Source: PGYR01 sp034670025
GTDB lineage: Bacteria; Bacteroidota; Ignavibacteria; Kapaibacteriales; UBA2268
DNA length: 64,000 nucleotides
Direction: 5' to 3'
NCBI GenBank assembly: GCA_034670025.1
Contig: JAXMOE010000002.1
Location: 186,001 to 250,000 of the forward strand
The notes beneath the pieces are model-generated. The model saw nothing but the letters and a program-made list of their open reading frames with translations. It had not been told where the DNA came from and ran no database searches. Within the stretch, counting starts at the first letter, position 1. Each line of letters begins with the position of its first letter. This document shows positions 1 through 8,575 of this stretch, piece by piece. A program made the position numbers and the translations under genes.

Positions 1-2
1 GA

Positions 3-377
3 AATGAATTATATACATTTTTAGAAAATTTTGTCGGTTCTACCAGTTTATTTGAGACTTCAGCAGAATTGAGGTATAAGTTTGAAAGACCTGAGTACTT
101 TGGTGAATTTTTGGCTGACCAAATAGCAAGTTTAGGTGTAGTAGGGTTTGTAGATGTTGGTAATTCTTATGATTGGTTAGTCAATGATGAAAGAAGTGAT
201 GTTGTAACTGATAACTTTTTTAATACATTAGCTGTGTCAGTTGGAGCCGGTATTAGGTATTTTACACCCGTTGGTCCACTAAGGTTAGATATTGCAACAC
301 CAGTTTATGATCCATCTAATCTAGTGGAATCATTTCCTGAGTTTCATTTCCATATTGGTTTAGGTCACTCATTTTAA
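3..377 (+). CDS. Omp85 family outer-membrane barrel, C-terminal fragment (5' truncated by window)
   Basis: The frame is open from base 3, so this is the last ~124 residues of a longer protein. It ends in a terminal Phe after a beta-strand, as outer-membrane barrels do. The block GAGIRYFTPVGPLRLD, preceded by GFVDVGNSY, is the hallmark of the final strands of the bacterial surface antigen domain (BamA/TamA, PF01103). Such proteins insert or translocate beta-barrel proteins at the outer membrane. The POTRA part lies outside the window, so BamA, TamA and other Omp85 members cannot be told apart. The TTG at 69 lies inside the frame and is not a credible start. Family assignment is firm; the exact subfamily is unknown. 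Confidence 0.85.
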   Translation, partial: NELYTFLENFVGSTSLFETSAELRYKFERPEYFGEFLADQIASLGVVGFVDVGNSYDWLVNDERSDVVTDNFFNTLAVSVGAGIRYFTPVGPLRLDIATPVYDPSNLVESFPEFHFHIGLGHSF

Positions 378-396
378 TAATTATAGAGGTTTTGTT

Positions 397-1302
397 ATGA
401 TTAAGTATATAAGTATTATAATTCTTTCTTCTGCGTTGTTGTTTTCACAATCAGACGCTGATATGTCCGAAAGCGAAATAGCACAAGCAGATAGTAATTA
501 TTCAAAATGGGATTTTGATTTTTGGTTAGGTGGAGCAAATGCAGAGCTAAGAAGACCAACAATTGAAATTGAGTATGGACAAAATCAAGCGAGCATTCAT
601 AAGGATTACTTCTCGAGTGAGTTTAATGAGAACAATAGGGTATTAGGAAAAATTGGTTTCTCTAATTATGGTGAGACCGTCGCTGGCTCTGGGTATTTGA
701 AATATAAATTTAGCTCATTGTTTGTAGGTAATTCTATTGGTGACACCGAAGAACTGTTGAACGATGGTACAGTCAACTCTAATATCTGGAGTTTTGGGTT
801 CAATATGACTGATGGCTATGGTTACAAATTAGCGGATAATTTCTACTTGATGTTGACTCATGGTTCTGGTCTAGCATGGAACTCTGTTTCATTTTCAGAA
901 GAAAACCCAAGTTTAGATTCTAGCGATATCAGGAGATTAGATTTATTTGAAGATGGAATTAAGTTTGGAGATAGATTTGAGTCAGGAATCAAATTAAGAA
1001 TGATTGAGAATTTAGGTCTGTCGTTTACTTATAGCGAGAACTTAATTTTGCCAAAGCATTTGTTCTGGCATTGGACTTTGGGCAAAATGATAGAGGGCAC
1101 AGCTCACGGCTTGTCTTCTTACTTTGTCAGTACATTTGTCAATTCTTCGCCTGCGTTAGTACCAATTGTTTATTTCATTTTACACAATGGTATATCTTAT
1201 GGTGCAAATAGATTGAAAGAAGACAATATGAATTGGCCTTCGAATACTACTGCACCGCTAATTCAGAAGAATTTTAATATTGGAATAACTGTAATATTAT
1301 AA
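397..1302 (+). CDS. Hypothetical exported envelope protein (paralog of next gene)
   Basis: 301 residues with a short signal peptide (MIKYISIIILSSALLFS) and a mature part rich in alternating aromatic and polar strands, suggesting a beta-barrel or envelope protein. I recognise no family. It starts 19 bases after the Omp85 stop. It resembles the following gene in layout: a 'GYGY..' block, a 'HGSGLAW' versus 'HSSAIVW' block, a large aromatic segment near residues 225-275 and a strand-like end. The two look like a tandem duplication. Position behind Omp85 suggests an outer-membrane role, which is inference only. Confidence 0.6.
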   Translation: MIKYISIIILSSALLFSQSDADMSESEIAQADSNYSKWDFDFWLGGANAELRRPTIEIEYGQNQASIHKDYFSSEFNENNRVLGKIGFSNYGETVAGSGYLKYKFSSLFVGNSIGDTEELLNDGTVNSNIWSFGFNMTDGYGYKLADNFYLMLTHGSGLAWNSVSFSEENPSLDSSDIRRLDLFEDGIKFGDRFESGIKLRMIENLGLSFTYSENLILPKHLFWHWTLGKMIEGTAHGLSSYFVSTFVNSSPALVPIVYFILHNGISYGANRLKEDNMNWPSNTTAPLIQKNFNIGITVIL

Positions 1303-1303
1303 T

Positions 1304-2176
1304 TTGAAATATCTTGTTTTATTAATTATCTCACTGCTCCTTAGCTTCACCACAGTTTATTCAATTGAGGAGGATGAGGGAATTGGTGATATTATATCAA
1401 GATATTTCAGCAATGAAAAGAACACAAACATACCTGTAGTTGACTTTAGCTATGGCCCAGAAAAACTCTCGTTCAATTCAGGTTTCAACAGTGTATTCGA
1501 GGGGAATTATGCTAGCGAATTGCAATATGGTTATATCAGATATGACAAAGAAATTGCTAAATTAGGGTATATATACTTCAGCTCCGAAAGGGCATTTCTT
1601 GGAAGCACTTCTTCGCGATTCAAACCAACTCCAGTAGCCGATTTGACTATAAAGACTGATATATACCGTTACGGTGGGCTTTATAATAATGGCTTTGGTT
1701 ACGGCACAGAAGAAGGAAGTAAGTTCTTGTTCTCGCACAGCAGTGCAATAGTATGGACTGAATCGGACATAGAAAACTTTGCTTTTAACAAGAGTGATAA
1801 CGACTTATTAGGTGAGTTTGAGGATGAGAATAATTTCGGTATGTTCTACACGAGTGGTGTGAACTATACTTTTGGCAACGGGGTAACAAACATAGAAGTT
1901 AGGTACAGACATAATGTGGTTTGGACTGATTTCCAGTTTGGTGGCTGGTTTGGTTCTTGGGCTGTGGAAAATGTGTTGCAAAGAGCTCCAGACTTGTTCC
2001 ACGAAACTATGATCAAGGAGTTCGGTGGCTTTTACCCACTGATGTATCACGCTTATAAGACCTTAGTCTCATACTATATATATGAGAAACGAGGTGAGTC
2101 AACTTATTGGCCATTTGATGGTAGTAAGGTGTTGAACTTCCGAAGTGTAGTGTTAGGAGTCAAATTCCCCCTCTAA
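1304..2176 (+). CDS. Hypothetical exported envelope protein (paralog of previous gene)
   Basis: 290 residues starting at a TTG codon one base after the previous stop, so the two are probably co-translated. The N-terminus (KYLVLLIISLLLSFTTVYS) is a clear signal peptide, which supports the TTG start. The body repeats features of the upstream paralog (FGYGTEEGS, HSSAIVWTES, an aromatic segment around residues 205-260) and ends in a strand-like tail. No known family recognised. Its last 24 bases overlap the 3' end of the convergent MlaF-like gene. Confidence 0.6.
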   Translation: MKYLVLLIISLLLSFTTVYSIEEDEGIGDIISRYFSNEKNTNIPVVDFSYGPEKLSFNSGFNSVFEGNYASELQYGYIRYDKEIAKLGYIYFSSERAFLGSTSSRFKPTPVADLTIKTDIYRYGGLYNNGFGYGTEEGSKFLFSHSSAIVWTESDIENFAFNKSDNDLLGEFEDENNFGMFYTSGVNYTFGNGVTNIEVRYRHNVVWTDFQFGGWFGSWAVENVLQRAPDLFHETMIKEFGGFYPLMYHAYKTLVSYYIYEKRGESTYWPFDGSKVLNFRSVVLGVKFPL

Positions 2177-2947
2177 CCTGAACCGTTCTATAAATTCGGA
2201 AACAACTGGGTCAGTGGAGTCTTTTAGTTCTTGCACTCCACCTTCAAATCGAACAACTCCATCATGAAGCATTGATACAGTATCGGCCACTCTGAAGACA
2301 GAAAACATATCGTGCGTAATAACCACAGATGTTACGTTCAGCTTGTCACCAATTTCATTCACCAAATCATCAATTTGCTCACTGGTTACTGGATCCAGAC
2401 CTGTTGTTGGCTCATCATAGAGTATATACTGTGGGTTGCCTACTAAGGCACGAGCTACGCCTACTCTTTTCCTCATACCACCAGAAAGGTCAGATGGCTT
2501 TTTGGTTTTTAATATATTCCACTCGTGTTGGTAGTGCTTTGATTCCTTTTCTTCTAAGGGTGGCAACAGCCCTACGGATGATAGCACCTCCATAGCAGTG
2601 TCGTTTAATAACTTTTGATTGCGTTCACCGTGTTCATAAAGTCGGATAATAATATTCTCAAAAACATTATAAGAATCAAAAAGAGCTGCACCTTGGAATA
2701 CATAGCCCATAGTTTTTCTCATTTCAAAAAGCTCTTTGTAACTCATCTTTTTTATATTTTTGTTATCCACATATATTTCGCCTTTGTCGGCTTCCAAAAG
2801 TCCAACTATATGCTTCAACAAAACACTCTTGCCAGAGCCCGACTTGCCTATAATACAATGAGTAGAGCCAGTTTTAACATTGATGTCAACACCTGTTAAT
2901 ACTTCTTTTTGACCAAAGCTTTTGTATAAATTTTCTATCTTTATCAT
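2153..2947 (-). CDS. ABC transporter ATP-binding protein, MlaF-like
   Basis: 264 residues forming a complete ABC ATPase: Walker A GKSGSGKS at ~34-41, the signature LSGGMRKRVGVARAL, Walker B ILYDEP followed by TTGLDP, and a VVITHD switch histidine. The 'LSGGM.KRV..ARA' signature is typical of MlaF/Ttg2A/MKL, the ATPase of phospholipid or lipid transport with MlaE and the MCE protein MlaD. No MlaE or MlaD gene lies beside it here; upstream there is a divergent unrelated gene. It probably acts at the inner membrane in lipid trafficking to or from the outer membrane. Its 3' end overlaps the convergent upstream gene by 24 bp. Confidence 0.85.
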   Translation of the reverse strand: MIKIENLYKSFGQKEVLTGVDINVKTGSTHCIIGKSGSGKSVLLKHIVGLLEADKGEIYVDNKNIKKMSYKELFEMRKTMGYVFQGAALFDSYNVFENIIIRLYEHGERNQKLLNDTAMEVLSSVGLLPPLEEKESKHYQHEWNILKTKKPSDLSGGMRKRVGVARALVGNPQYILYDEPTTGLDPVTSEQIDDLVNEIGDKLNVTSVVITHDMFSVFRVADTVSMLHDGVVRFEGGVQELKDSTDPVVSEFIERFRLEGEFDS

Positions 2948-3072
2948 GAATTAAGGTTGTTTGTGTTTTTTAAATTTAACAATAGTTTGGCTTTTATGTA
3001 CAATAATTTCAATTTATTTTCTATTTTAGTAGAGGTACTAATTACTACTTTAAAATTAACTTATTTTATACT

Positions 3073-3510
3073 ATGGGCTTCAATTTTACTTCAGATGATA
3101 TTAGAAATATTTCTAATATTCTAAACTCGGAACACAAGGGTAGCAACAACACTTGGACTTGGACTTTGAAAAACGAAGAAACCAAGCAATCGGTTGTGTT
3201 TACTATATATAACAAAACTAAACTATCTCCTGATAGCGATGAAGACGGAGTGTTGGTTTCTGTGCAAACCAAGCACGGCTACTTTGAGCTACATGGTTTG
3301 ACTGGTTTTCTTTTGTTCGAACCTGATGAAGTGATTTTTGTAAGGTCATTGGAAGATAAGGTTTCTTGCTTAGTAATTGGTAGCAATAGCAGCTGTTCAC
3401 TTTTCTCAGACATCAACAGAAGCATACTCAATTCTAATATTACAGAATTGGATCCAGCTATTTTGCTTGCAGCCATGCAGCTATCACTGGCAGAACCTAT
3501 ACTGAACTAA
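3073..3510 (+). CDS. Hypothetical protein, 145 aa, in ybeY operon
   Basis: Soluble 145-residue protein without signal peptide or membrane segment. I do not recognise the family. It is the first gene of a tight operon: its stop codon is followed directly by the ybeY start, and ybeY overlaps the next gene. The real gene is supported by this packing and by in-frame continuity. Antisense frames over the same bases are shadows. A role in RNA processing with YbeY would be guilt by association only. Confidence 0.6.
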   Translation: MGFNFTSDDIRNISNILNSEHKGSNNTWTWTLKNEETKQSVVFTIYNKTKLSPDSDEDGVLVSVQTKHGYFELHGLTGFLLFEPDEVIFVRSLEDKVSCLVIGSNSSCSLFSDINRSILNSNITELDPAILLAAMQLSLAEPILN

Positions 3511-3930
3511 ATGCCTTATAACATAAACATACATGATGAAGGCGGTTTTGGAATCGTTGATGAATCTAATACAATTGGCATCATTACGTCTATACTAAAA
3601 GATTATGAATGTCCGGCGGCTTCGGTCAACGTGATATATCTGAATAATGAAGATATTCACGAAATGAACCGGAAGTACTTGGAACATGATTATCCTACGG
3701 ATGTTATTACTTTCACTCTTGACGAAGATGAGTTGGAAGGTGAAATCTATATTGGTGTAGAGACTGCTAAGGAAAATGCAGATAGATTTGAGGTTGATTT
3801 GAGCGAAGAGTTGTTGAGATTAGCAGCACACGGAACTTTGCACCTAATGAAACAGGATGACAGTACCGATGAAGAAAGGAAAGAAATGCGTAAATTAGAG
3901 AATAAATATTTAAGTATGATAAATGAATAA
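3511..3930 (+). CDS. ybeY: Endoribonuclease YbeY (rRNA maturation factor)
   Basis: 139 residues, the usual size of YbeY, a zinc-dependent single-strand endoribonuclease that processes the 16S rRNA 3' end and takes part in ribosome quality control. The metal motif is HGTLHLMKQDD at 107-117. The usual form is HGxLHLxGYDH, so H107 and H111 are kept while the third ligand is D117 instead of His. Bacteroidota YbeY proteins commonly have Asp there, so this is probably a working variant. The conserved TDVITF block is at ~63-68. The start directly abuts the previous stop, and the 3' end overlaps the next gene by 8 bases. Confidence 0.9.
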   Translation: MPYNINIHDEGGFGIVDESNTIGIITSILKDYECPAASVNVIYLNNEDIHEMNRKYLEHDYPTDVITFTLDEDELEGEIYIGVETAKENADRFEVDLSEELLRLAAHGTLHLMKQDDSTDEERKEMRKLENKYLSMINE

Positions 3931-4345
3931 TAACATAATTGAAATATTAGAATTAATATTGACTGGACTCAAAGATGAGAATGTAGAGCTTTCTGATTTG
4001 AGTAGGATTTTTGGTGCTGAACCAAAGGAAGAACCGTCTGACCCATTGGAAAGACATGCCGATGAGTTAGAAAATGTAGAGCCGCAAAGCAAAGATTCAT
4101 TCAGATATTTTCTGGAATCGGAGCAAATGTTCTTTACAACGGAAGTACGTAGCGAATTAATTCAGCTTCAATCAATGGGTTTGATAAGTGGGAAAGAAGT
4201 TGAACAATTGATAGAGACAGCTATATTCAAAGACTTCAAACTGATTGATAGGGAAGAGCTGAAGAATTTACTCCCTGCTATCATAATTTCTAACAATAGA
4301 GCTACTGGTTCTAATTTTGTGTTGGGAAACAACTCAATTAATTAA
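3923..4345 (+). CDS. Smg/DUF494-like protein
   Basis: 140 residues, acidic in the N-terminal half. The C-terminal half (FFTTEVRSELIQLQSMGLIS, then a helix and a 'DREELKNLL' segment) resembles the Smg/DUF494 family, small proteins of unknown function often encoded near DNA-processing and topA genes. The start lies inside the end of ybeY (8-base overlap), pointing to translational coupling. It ends before a strong bidirectional terminator. The match is from pattern memory and should be treated as tentative. Confidence 0.6.
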   Translation: MNNNIIEILELILTGLKDENVELSDLSRIFGAEPKEEPSDPLERHADELENVEPQSKDSFRYFLESEQMFFTTEVRSELIQLQSMGLISGKEVEQLIETAIFKDFKLIDREELKNLLPAIIISNNRATGSNFVLGNNSIN

Positions 4346-4375
4346 GTAGAAAATAGATAAATTATAAAGAAAAGG

Positions 4376-4405
4376 TGCTTTGTTATTCAAAGCACCTTTT
4401 TTTGT
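4376..4405. terminator. Bidirectional intrinsic terminator between Smg-like and DoxX genes
   Basis: Perfect 9-bp stem GGTGCTTTG/CAAAGCACC (4376-4384 with 4390-4398), 5-base loop TTATT, followed by seven T on the plus strand and preceded by AAAA, which gives a short U run on the minus strand. It sits between two convergent genes. Confidence 0.85.
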
Positions 4406-4420
4406 GTCATATTTTGGGAA

Positions 4421-4828
4421 TTACTTTGAGATATAATTATCTACAGAGTATTTGCCAGGGCCAGCCACAAAAATTGTAGTGAACATTGCTAGAAAAAGCA
4501 ATGACATTTCTTGCTTTGCAAATGGGTCGTCGCCGTGGATGACTGCAAATGCCACTAACATAGTTATAATTATAGGTATTGCGGAAAGGCGAGTAGCAAC
4601 TCCAAGTGCAACAAAAATACCACAGAAAAACTCACCAAATATAGCAAGAATCAGTGCAACTTCACTGCCTAATCCAATTGGGTCAGGAAATCCGCCCGAC
4701 ATATCCGAAAAGCCAGTTAGTTTACCATAGCCGTGGCTAAACGCCATAGTCAAACCTGCCACCAAGCGTAATACTAACATTGCTACACTTATTCTTGTGT
4801 CATTTGTTCCTGTACTAAATAATTTCAT
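4421..4828 (-). CDS. DoxX family membrane protein
   Basis: 135 residues with four hydrophobic helices (about 16-30, 55-75, 80-98, 108-122). The pattern 'RLVAGLTMAFSHGYGKL' with G(Y/H)GK in the first helix and 'EFFCGIFVALGVATRLSAIP' in the second and third is characteristic of DoxX/DoxD-like inner-membrane proteins. Members are linked to thiosulfate:quinone oxidoreductase subunits or to redox stress, but most are uncharacterised. It stands alone and is bounded downstream by the shared terminator. Confidence 0.85.
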   Translation of the reverse strand: MKLFSTGTNDTRISVAMLVLRLVAGLTMAFSHGYGKLTGFSDMSGGFPDPIGLGSEVALILAIFGEFFCGIFVALGVATRLSAIPIIITMLVAFAVIHGDDPFAKQEMSLLFLAMFTTIFVAGPGKYSVDNYISK

Positions 4829-5000
4829 ATTTCTGTTCCGATTTAGTTAAATAATATTTTCCGTAATATAACATTATATTTTGAATGTACCTTCAATTCT
4901 TTAATTGCTGGGAGTTAAGCATCTTAGTGTTTTGAGCAATGAGTATAATCTTTTGTCGTTCATATACAGTAACCATAAGAAAAAAACATATTGAAGGGAA

Positions 5001-5441
5001 ATGGACTTTAAGATATATAGCAAGGAAAACAATAAGATAGAAAGTGAAGATAAAGATACAATTGTTTCTTTTCTTCACAAACACTTAGAAGAATATGGAG
5101 ATGAGAAATCAGCAATAGAAAAAGCTATAGATTACTCCAATAGTGAAGAAGATGGGAAAGGTGGTTTTGTACTCAGCGGCTCTGTAGGCGATGAATTGGT
5201 TGGTGCTGTAGTCGTCAACGAGACTGGTATGAGCGAGTATATACCAGAGAATATATTGGTCTATATAGCTGTTGACCCAGAAAAAAGGGGGAACGGTTAC
5301 GGAGAAATGCTAATGAGAAAAACCGTAGATACAGCAAATGGCGACGTAGCACTACACGTTGAAAAGGAGAATCCAGCCATTCGATTATATGAAAAAATTG
5401 GCTTTACCAATCCTTACTTAGAAATGAGGTACAAAAAGTAA
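5001..5441 (+). CDS. GNAT family N-acetyltransferase
   Basis: 146 residues. The acetyl-CoA binding motif A is visible as 'VDPEKRGNGYGEMLM' (R/Q-x-x-G-x-G/A) at ~92-106, followed by 'HVEKENPAIRLYEKIGF', the standard GNAT motif B. Substrate unknown. A GAAGGGA sequence just before the ATG is a plausible ribosome binding site. Its stop overlaps the racemase start by one base (TAATG), so the two are translationally coupled and may act on the same amino-acid metabolite. Confidence 0.85.
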   Translation: MDFKIYSKENNKIESEDKDTIVSFLHKHLEEYGDEKSAIEKAIDYSNSEEDGKGGFVLSGSVGDELVGAVVVNETGMSEYIPENILVYIAVDPEKRGNGYGEMLMRKTVDTANGDVALHVEKENPAIRLYEKIGFTNPYLEMRYKK

Positions 5442-6517
5442 TGGCTTACGTGACGCTAAACAAAAGTAACTTAGAAGATAATTATAATTATCTGAAGAAC
5501 TTGTTCGACCAAAATAATATTGAGTGGGCAATAGTAAGTAAATTGCTTTGTGGGACAGGAAATTATCTAGAACTGCTATGCAGCTTAGATATAGATGAAA
5601 TTTGCGATTCGCGAATTAGTAACCTCGCTGCCATTAAGAATATAAACCCTGATATAAATACAGTTTATATCAAACCACCAGCAAAAGACAAAATTGAGGA
5701 ATTAGTTCGCTATGCCGATGTTAGTTTCAACACTGAGTTTGAGACTATAAAGTGGATTAGTGAAGAGGCAGTCAGGCAAAACAAGCAACACCGTATTATT
5801 ATTATGGTGGAACTTGGAGATTTGAGAGAAGGAGTACTGGGCAATGATTTGCTCAAATTTTATAAGAAGGTATTTGAACTACCAAACGTAAGTATATCGG
5901 GTATTGGTTCCAATTTGAATTGCTTACACGGCGTATTACCCTCAGCTGATAAGTTGATTCAGCTTACTTTATACAAAAAGCTGATAGAAGCTACATTCCA
6001 CGAAAATATAAGATGGGTAACTGGCGGGACATCTGTAGTGTTGCCACTTCTGTTCAAACAACAGATTCCTCCAGAGATGAATCATTTCCGAATTGGCGAA
6101 ACTCTATATTTTGGGAATGATTTGATTACTGGCAAGATTATTGAAGGGATGAATGATGATGTGTTCCGATTGCACACCCAAGTTATTGAAATCACAGAGA
6201 AACCCAAAATACCTACTGGAATGATGAATGCAAATCCATCTGGCGAGACTTTTCAAGTGAATTCTGATGATTATGGCAAGACTGCCTACCGTGCTCTGAT
6301 AGATGTTGGGGTACTTGATATTTCCGATAAGGAGTTTCTAATCCCAATAGATGAAGATATTAAAATTGTTGGTGCCAGCTCAGATATGTTAGTCATTGAT
6401 TTGAGCGAAAATGACAGGGAGATACAGGTAGGGGATGAAATTGAATTTAAGTTTAAATATATGGGTGCTCTTAGGGCGTTCAACTCAGAATATATTGAAA
6501 AAAGGATAATAGATTAG
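5441..6517 (+). CDS. PLP-dependent alanine/ornithine racemase family protein
   Basis: 358 residues of the fold-type III PLP barrel. The N-terminal 'AIVSKLLCGTG' carries the expected PLP lysine (K34), and 'IMVELGDLREGV' and 'IGSNLNC' match the Orr/YhfX-like branch that includes clostridial ornithine racemase. The C-terminal beta domain (from ~residue 230) is shorter and more divergent than in Alr. Likely an amino-acid racemase, with substrate (alanine, ornithine or other) open. Coupled to the upstream GNAT gene. It converges on trmH with only nine bases between stop codons. Confidence 0.75.
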   Translation: MAYVTLNKSNLEDNYNYLKNLFDQNNIEWAIVSKLLCGTGNYLELLCSLDIDEICDSRISNLAAIKNINPDINTVYIKPPAKDKIEELVRYADVSFNTEFETIKWISEEAVRQNKQHRIIIMVELGDLREGVLGNDLLKFYKKVFELPNVSISGIGSNLNCLHGVLPSADKLIQLTLYKKLIEATFHENIRWVTGGTSVVLPLLFKQQIPPEMNHFRIGETLYFGNDLITGKIIEGMNDDVFRLHTQVIEITEKPKIPTGMMNANPSGETFQVNSDDYGKTAYRALIDVGVLDISDKEFLIPIDEDIKIVGASSDMLVIDLSENDREIQVGDEIEFKFKYMGALRAFNSEYIEKRIID

Positions 6518-6531
6518 GAATATAATCTATT
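6508..6531. terminator. AT-rich hairpin across the racemase and trmH stop codons
   Basis: Perfect 9-bp inverted repeat AATAGATTA/TAATCTATT with a 6-base loop, spanning the stop codons of two convergent genes. It lacks a good T run on either strand, so it is only a possible weak bidirectional terminator. Confidence 0.3.
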
Positions 6532-7114
6532 TCTCACACCATTCTTCTAACTTGAGTTTGTAGTCCGATTCGCTGTACTGCTTTTCATTATACATTCCTG
6601 AGTCAGTTCGTTGGCGTAGTGCTTCGTATAAGCTAACAGCACAAGCTACTGATATATTTAAGCTCTGTATCATTCCCATTTGTGGAATATTGAAATTACC
6701 GTCTGCCAGCTTGATCGCTTCTTCCGAGACTCCTTCGTGTTCATTGCCAAAGCAAAGTGCTACATTGTCAGTTAAGTCCAAATCATAAAGTGATTGCGAT
6801 TCTGCACCCAATCCTGTTGTATATATCTTATAGTCTTTACTTCTTAGGTGTGTAAATAATTCTACCACGTCGTAAAACCTATGAATGTCCAACCATTTGG
6901 TTGCACTTGCCGCAGCATTTTTTCCAAGTTTTCGTTCGGGTTGCTCACCGTGGTAAAGTATATAAACATCGTTGACGCCAACGGCATCACAAGAGCGGAG
7001 ACAAGCCGCTAAGTTGTGCTTATCATTTATATTTTCTAATATTACGGTTAAGTTAGGTTGCCTGTGGGCAAGCACTTTTTCTAACTTTTCTAATCTTTTT
7101 GGTGTCGGTTTCAT
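6527..7114 (-). CDS. trmH: tRNA (guanosine-2'-O)-methyltransferase TrmH
   Basis: 195 residues with all three SPOUT/SpoU motifs: motif 1 'NDKHNLAACLRSCDAVGV' (N and catalytic R), motif 2 'FGNEHEGVSEE', and motif 3 'IPQMGMIQSLNISVACAV'. 'KPTPKRLEKLEKVLAHRQPNLTV' is the TrmH N-terminus, and a short C-terminal extension ends in 'EEWCEK'. TrmH methylates the ribose of G18 in many tRNAs using S-adenosylmethionine. The gene lies downstream of nuoD but is separated from it by a terminator. Confidence 0.88.
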   Translation of the reverse strand: MKPTPKRLEKLEKVLAHRQPNLTVILENINDKHNLAACLRSCDAVGVNDVYILYHGEQPERKLGKNAAASATKWLDIHRFYDVVELFTHLRSKDYKIYTTGLGAESQSLYDLDLTDNVALCFGNEHEGVSEEAIKLADGNFNIPQMGMIQSLNISVACAVSLYEALRQRTDSGMYNEKQYSESDYKLKLEEWCEK

Positions 7115-7121
7115 AGTCTAA

Positions 7122-7156
7122 ATAAAAAAAGCAGCCACTGTTATTTGACTGCTTTT
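7122..7156 (-). terminator. Intrinsic terminator after nuoD
   Basis: On the minus strand AAAAGCAG (7156-7149) pairs with CTGCTTTT (7134-7127), followed by a run of T. It lies 23 bases after the nuoD stop and before trmH. Confidence 0.65.
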
Positions 7157-7178
7157 GTAATTTTTTATATTTTAATTC

Positions 7179-8453
7179 TTACTTGTCAGCTTCGCCCATA
7201 ATAGGGTCAACTGAACCAATAATTGCAACAACGTCCGATAGCATAGAGCCCTCGACCATTGGTGCTAATCCTTGTAAGTTAGATGCACAAGGGGAGCGGA
7301 TTTTCAATTTCCAAGGATTCCCTGTACCGTCTGATACAATGAAGAACCCAAGTTCCCCTTTCGGAGATTCGATTGCTGTGTAAGTTTCTCCAACTTCTGG
7401 AGCTGCTCCGTAGTTAATAAGCATGAAATCACTTATCATCTCCTCCATTTTAGTGTAAACATCTGCTTTCTTAGGTAAAGTCTTATTTGGTATATTAGCT
7501 CTAATTTCGCCTTTTGGCATTTTGTCTAATACTTGGTGTATAATTTTCAATGATTCTGACATCTCACGGATTCTAACCATATAGCGAGACATTGTGTCGC
7601 CGTCATTTTCAGTAATTACATCGAAATCTAATTCTGGGTAAACTAAGTATGGATCGTCGCGACGCAAATCACGATTAATCCCCGAACCACGCAACACTGG
7701 ACCAGTTAGTCCCAAGTCGATACATTGCTGACCAGTCATAACACCAACGCCAGCCATACGGTCAACGAAGATTCTGTTTCTGTGAACAACCTTGCCGAAG
7801 TAGTCTAATTCTTTAGGGAATGCGTTTGCCCACTCTCTTATGTGTGCTAATGTGTCGTCGTCAATATCGTTAGCTACGCCACCAATTCTTGTGTAACTAG
7901 TTGTAAACCGAGCTCCACATATTTTTTCAAATATATCGTATAATTTTTCTCTTTCTGTGAACGCCCATAGTAATAGAGTCAATGCACCTGCATCCATACA
8001 GGTCGCACCCATTGCCATTAGGTGTGAAGAAATTCTTGCTAATTCGGAAACCAAAACTCTTACCCACTGTGCACGGTCTGGGATTCCTATTCCCATAGCA
8101 TTTTCGATTGCCATAGCTATTGCAACATTATTCATCATTGGTGCTAAGTAATCTAATCTATCCGTATGCGGTATAAATTCGTGGTAAGTTGTGTTCTCAG
8201 CTAATTTTTCATATCCACGGTGCAGATATCCAAGTTCGGGAACACACTTGAGTATAGTTTCACCATCCATTCTGAGCAATACACGGAGTACACCGTGGGT
8301 TGCTGGGTGCTGAGGCCCCATGTTCAGAACCATATCATTGTCCAAGGCATCGTCGAAGATTAGCTCTGTATCCTTGTCCAGTAGCTCTTTGTATATCTTC
8401 TCCTGACGCTCGTCGTTCAGCTTAGTTACTTCTAAATGAGATTGTAAATTCAT
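7179..8453 (-). CDS. nuoD: NADH-quinone oxidoreductase subunit D (complex I, 49-kDa homolog)
   Basis: 424 residues, normal length. Landmarks include 'NMGPQHPATHGVLR' near residue 45 (the quinone-site His loop), 'ELGYLHRGYEK', 'DRLDYLAPMMNN' and the C-terminal 'RSPCASNLQGL'. NuoD is in the peripheral arm of complex I and forms much of the quinone pocket with NuoB. It is monocistronic here: rsgA lies upstream in the same direction, a terminator follows, and no other nuo gene is in the window. This suggests that the complex I genes are scattered in this genome. Confidence 0.93.
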   Translation of the reverse strand: MNLQSHLEVTKLNDERQEKIYKELLDKDTELIFDDALDNDMVLNMGPQHPATHGVLRVLLRMDGETILKCVPELGYLHRGYEKLAENTTYHEFIPHTDRLDYLAPMMNNVAIAMAIENAMGIGIPDRAQWVRVLVSELARISSHLMAMGATCMDAGALTLLLWAFTEREKLYDIFEKICGARFTTSYTRIGGVANDIDDDTLAHIREWANAFPKELDYFGKVVHRNRIFVDRMAGVGVMTGQQCIDLGLTGPVLRGSGINRDLRRDDPYLVYPELDFDVITENDGDTMSRYMVRIREMSESLKIIHQVLDKMPKGEIRANIPNKTLPKKADVYTKMEEMISDFMLINYGAAPEVGETYTAIESPKGELGFFIVSDGTGNPWKLKIRSPCASNLQGLAPMVEGSMLSDVVAIIGSVDPIMGEADK

Positions 8454-8575
8454 AATTTTGATTGATTTTTATTTTCATTGCTGATATGTTAATTATACTA
8501 TCAACAGAAAAGTTTTTATAATATTTTACAAATTAATGAAAAAAGATAATATTTAAAAGTTATAATAATATCATT

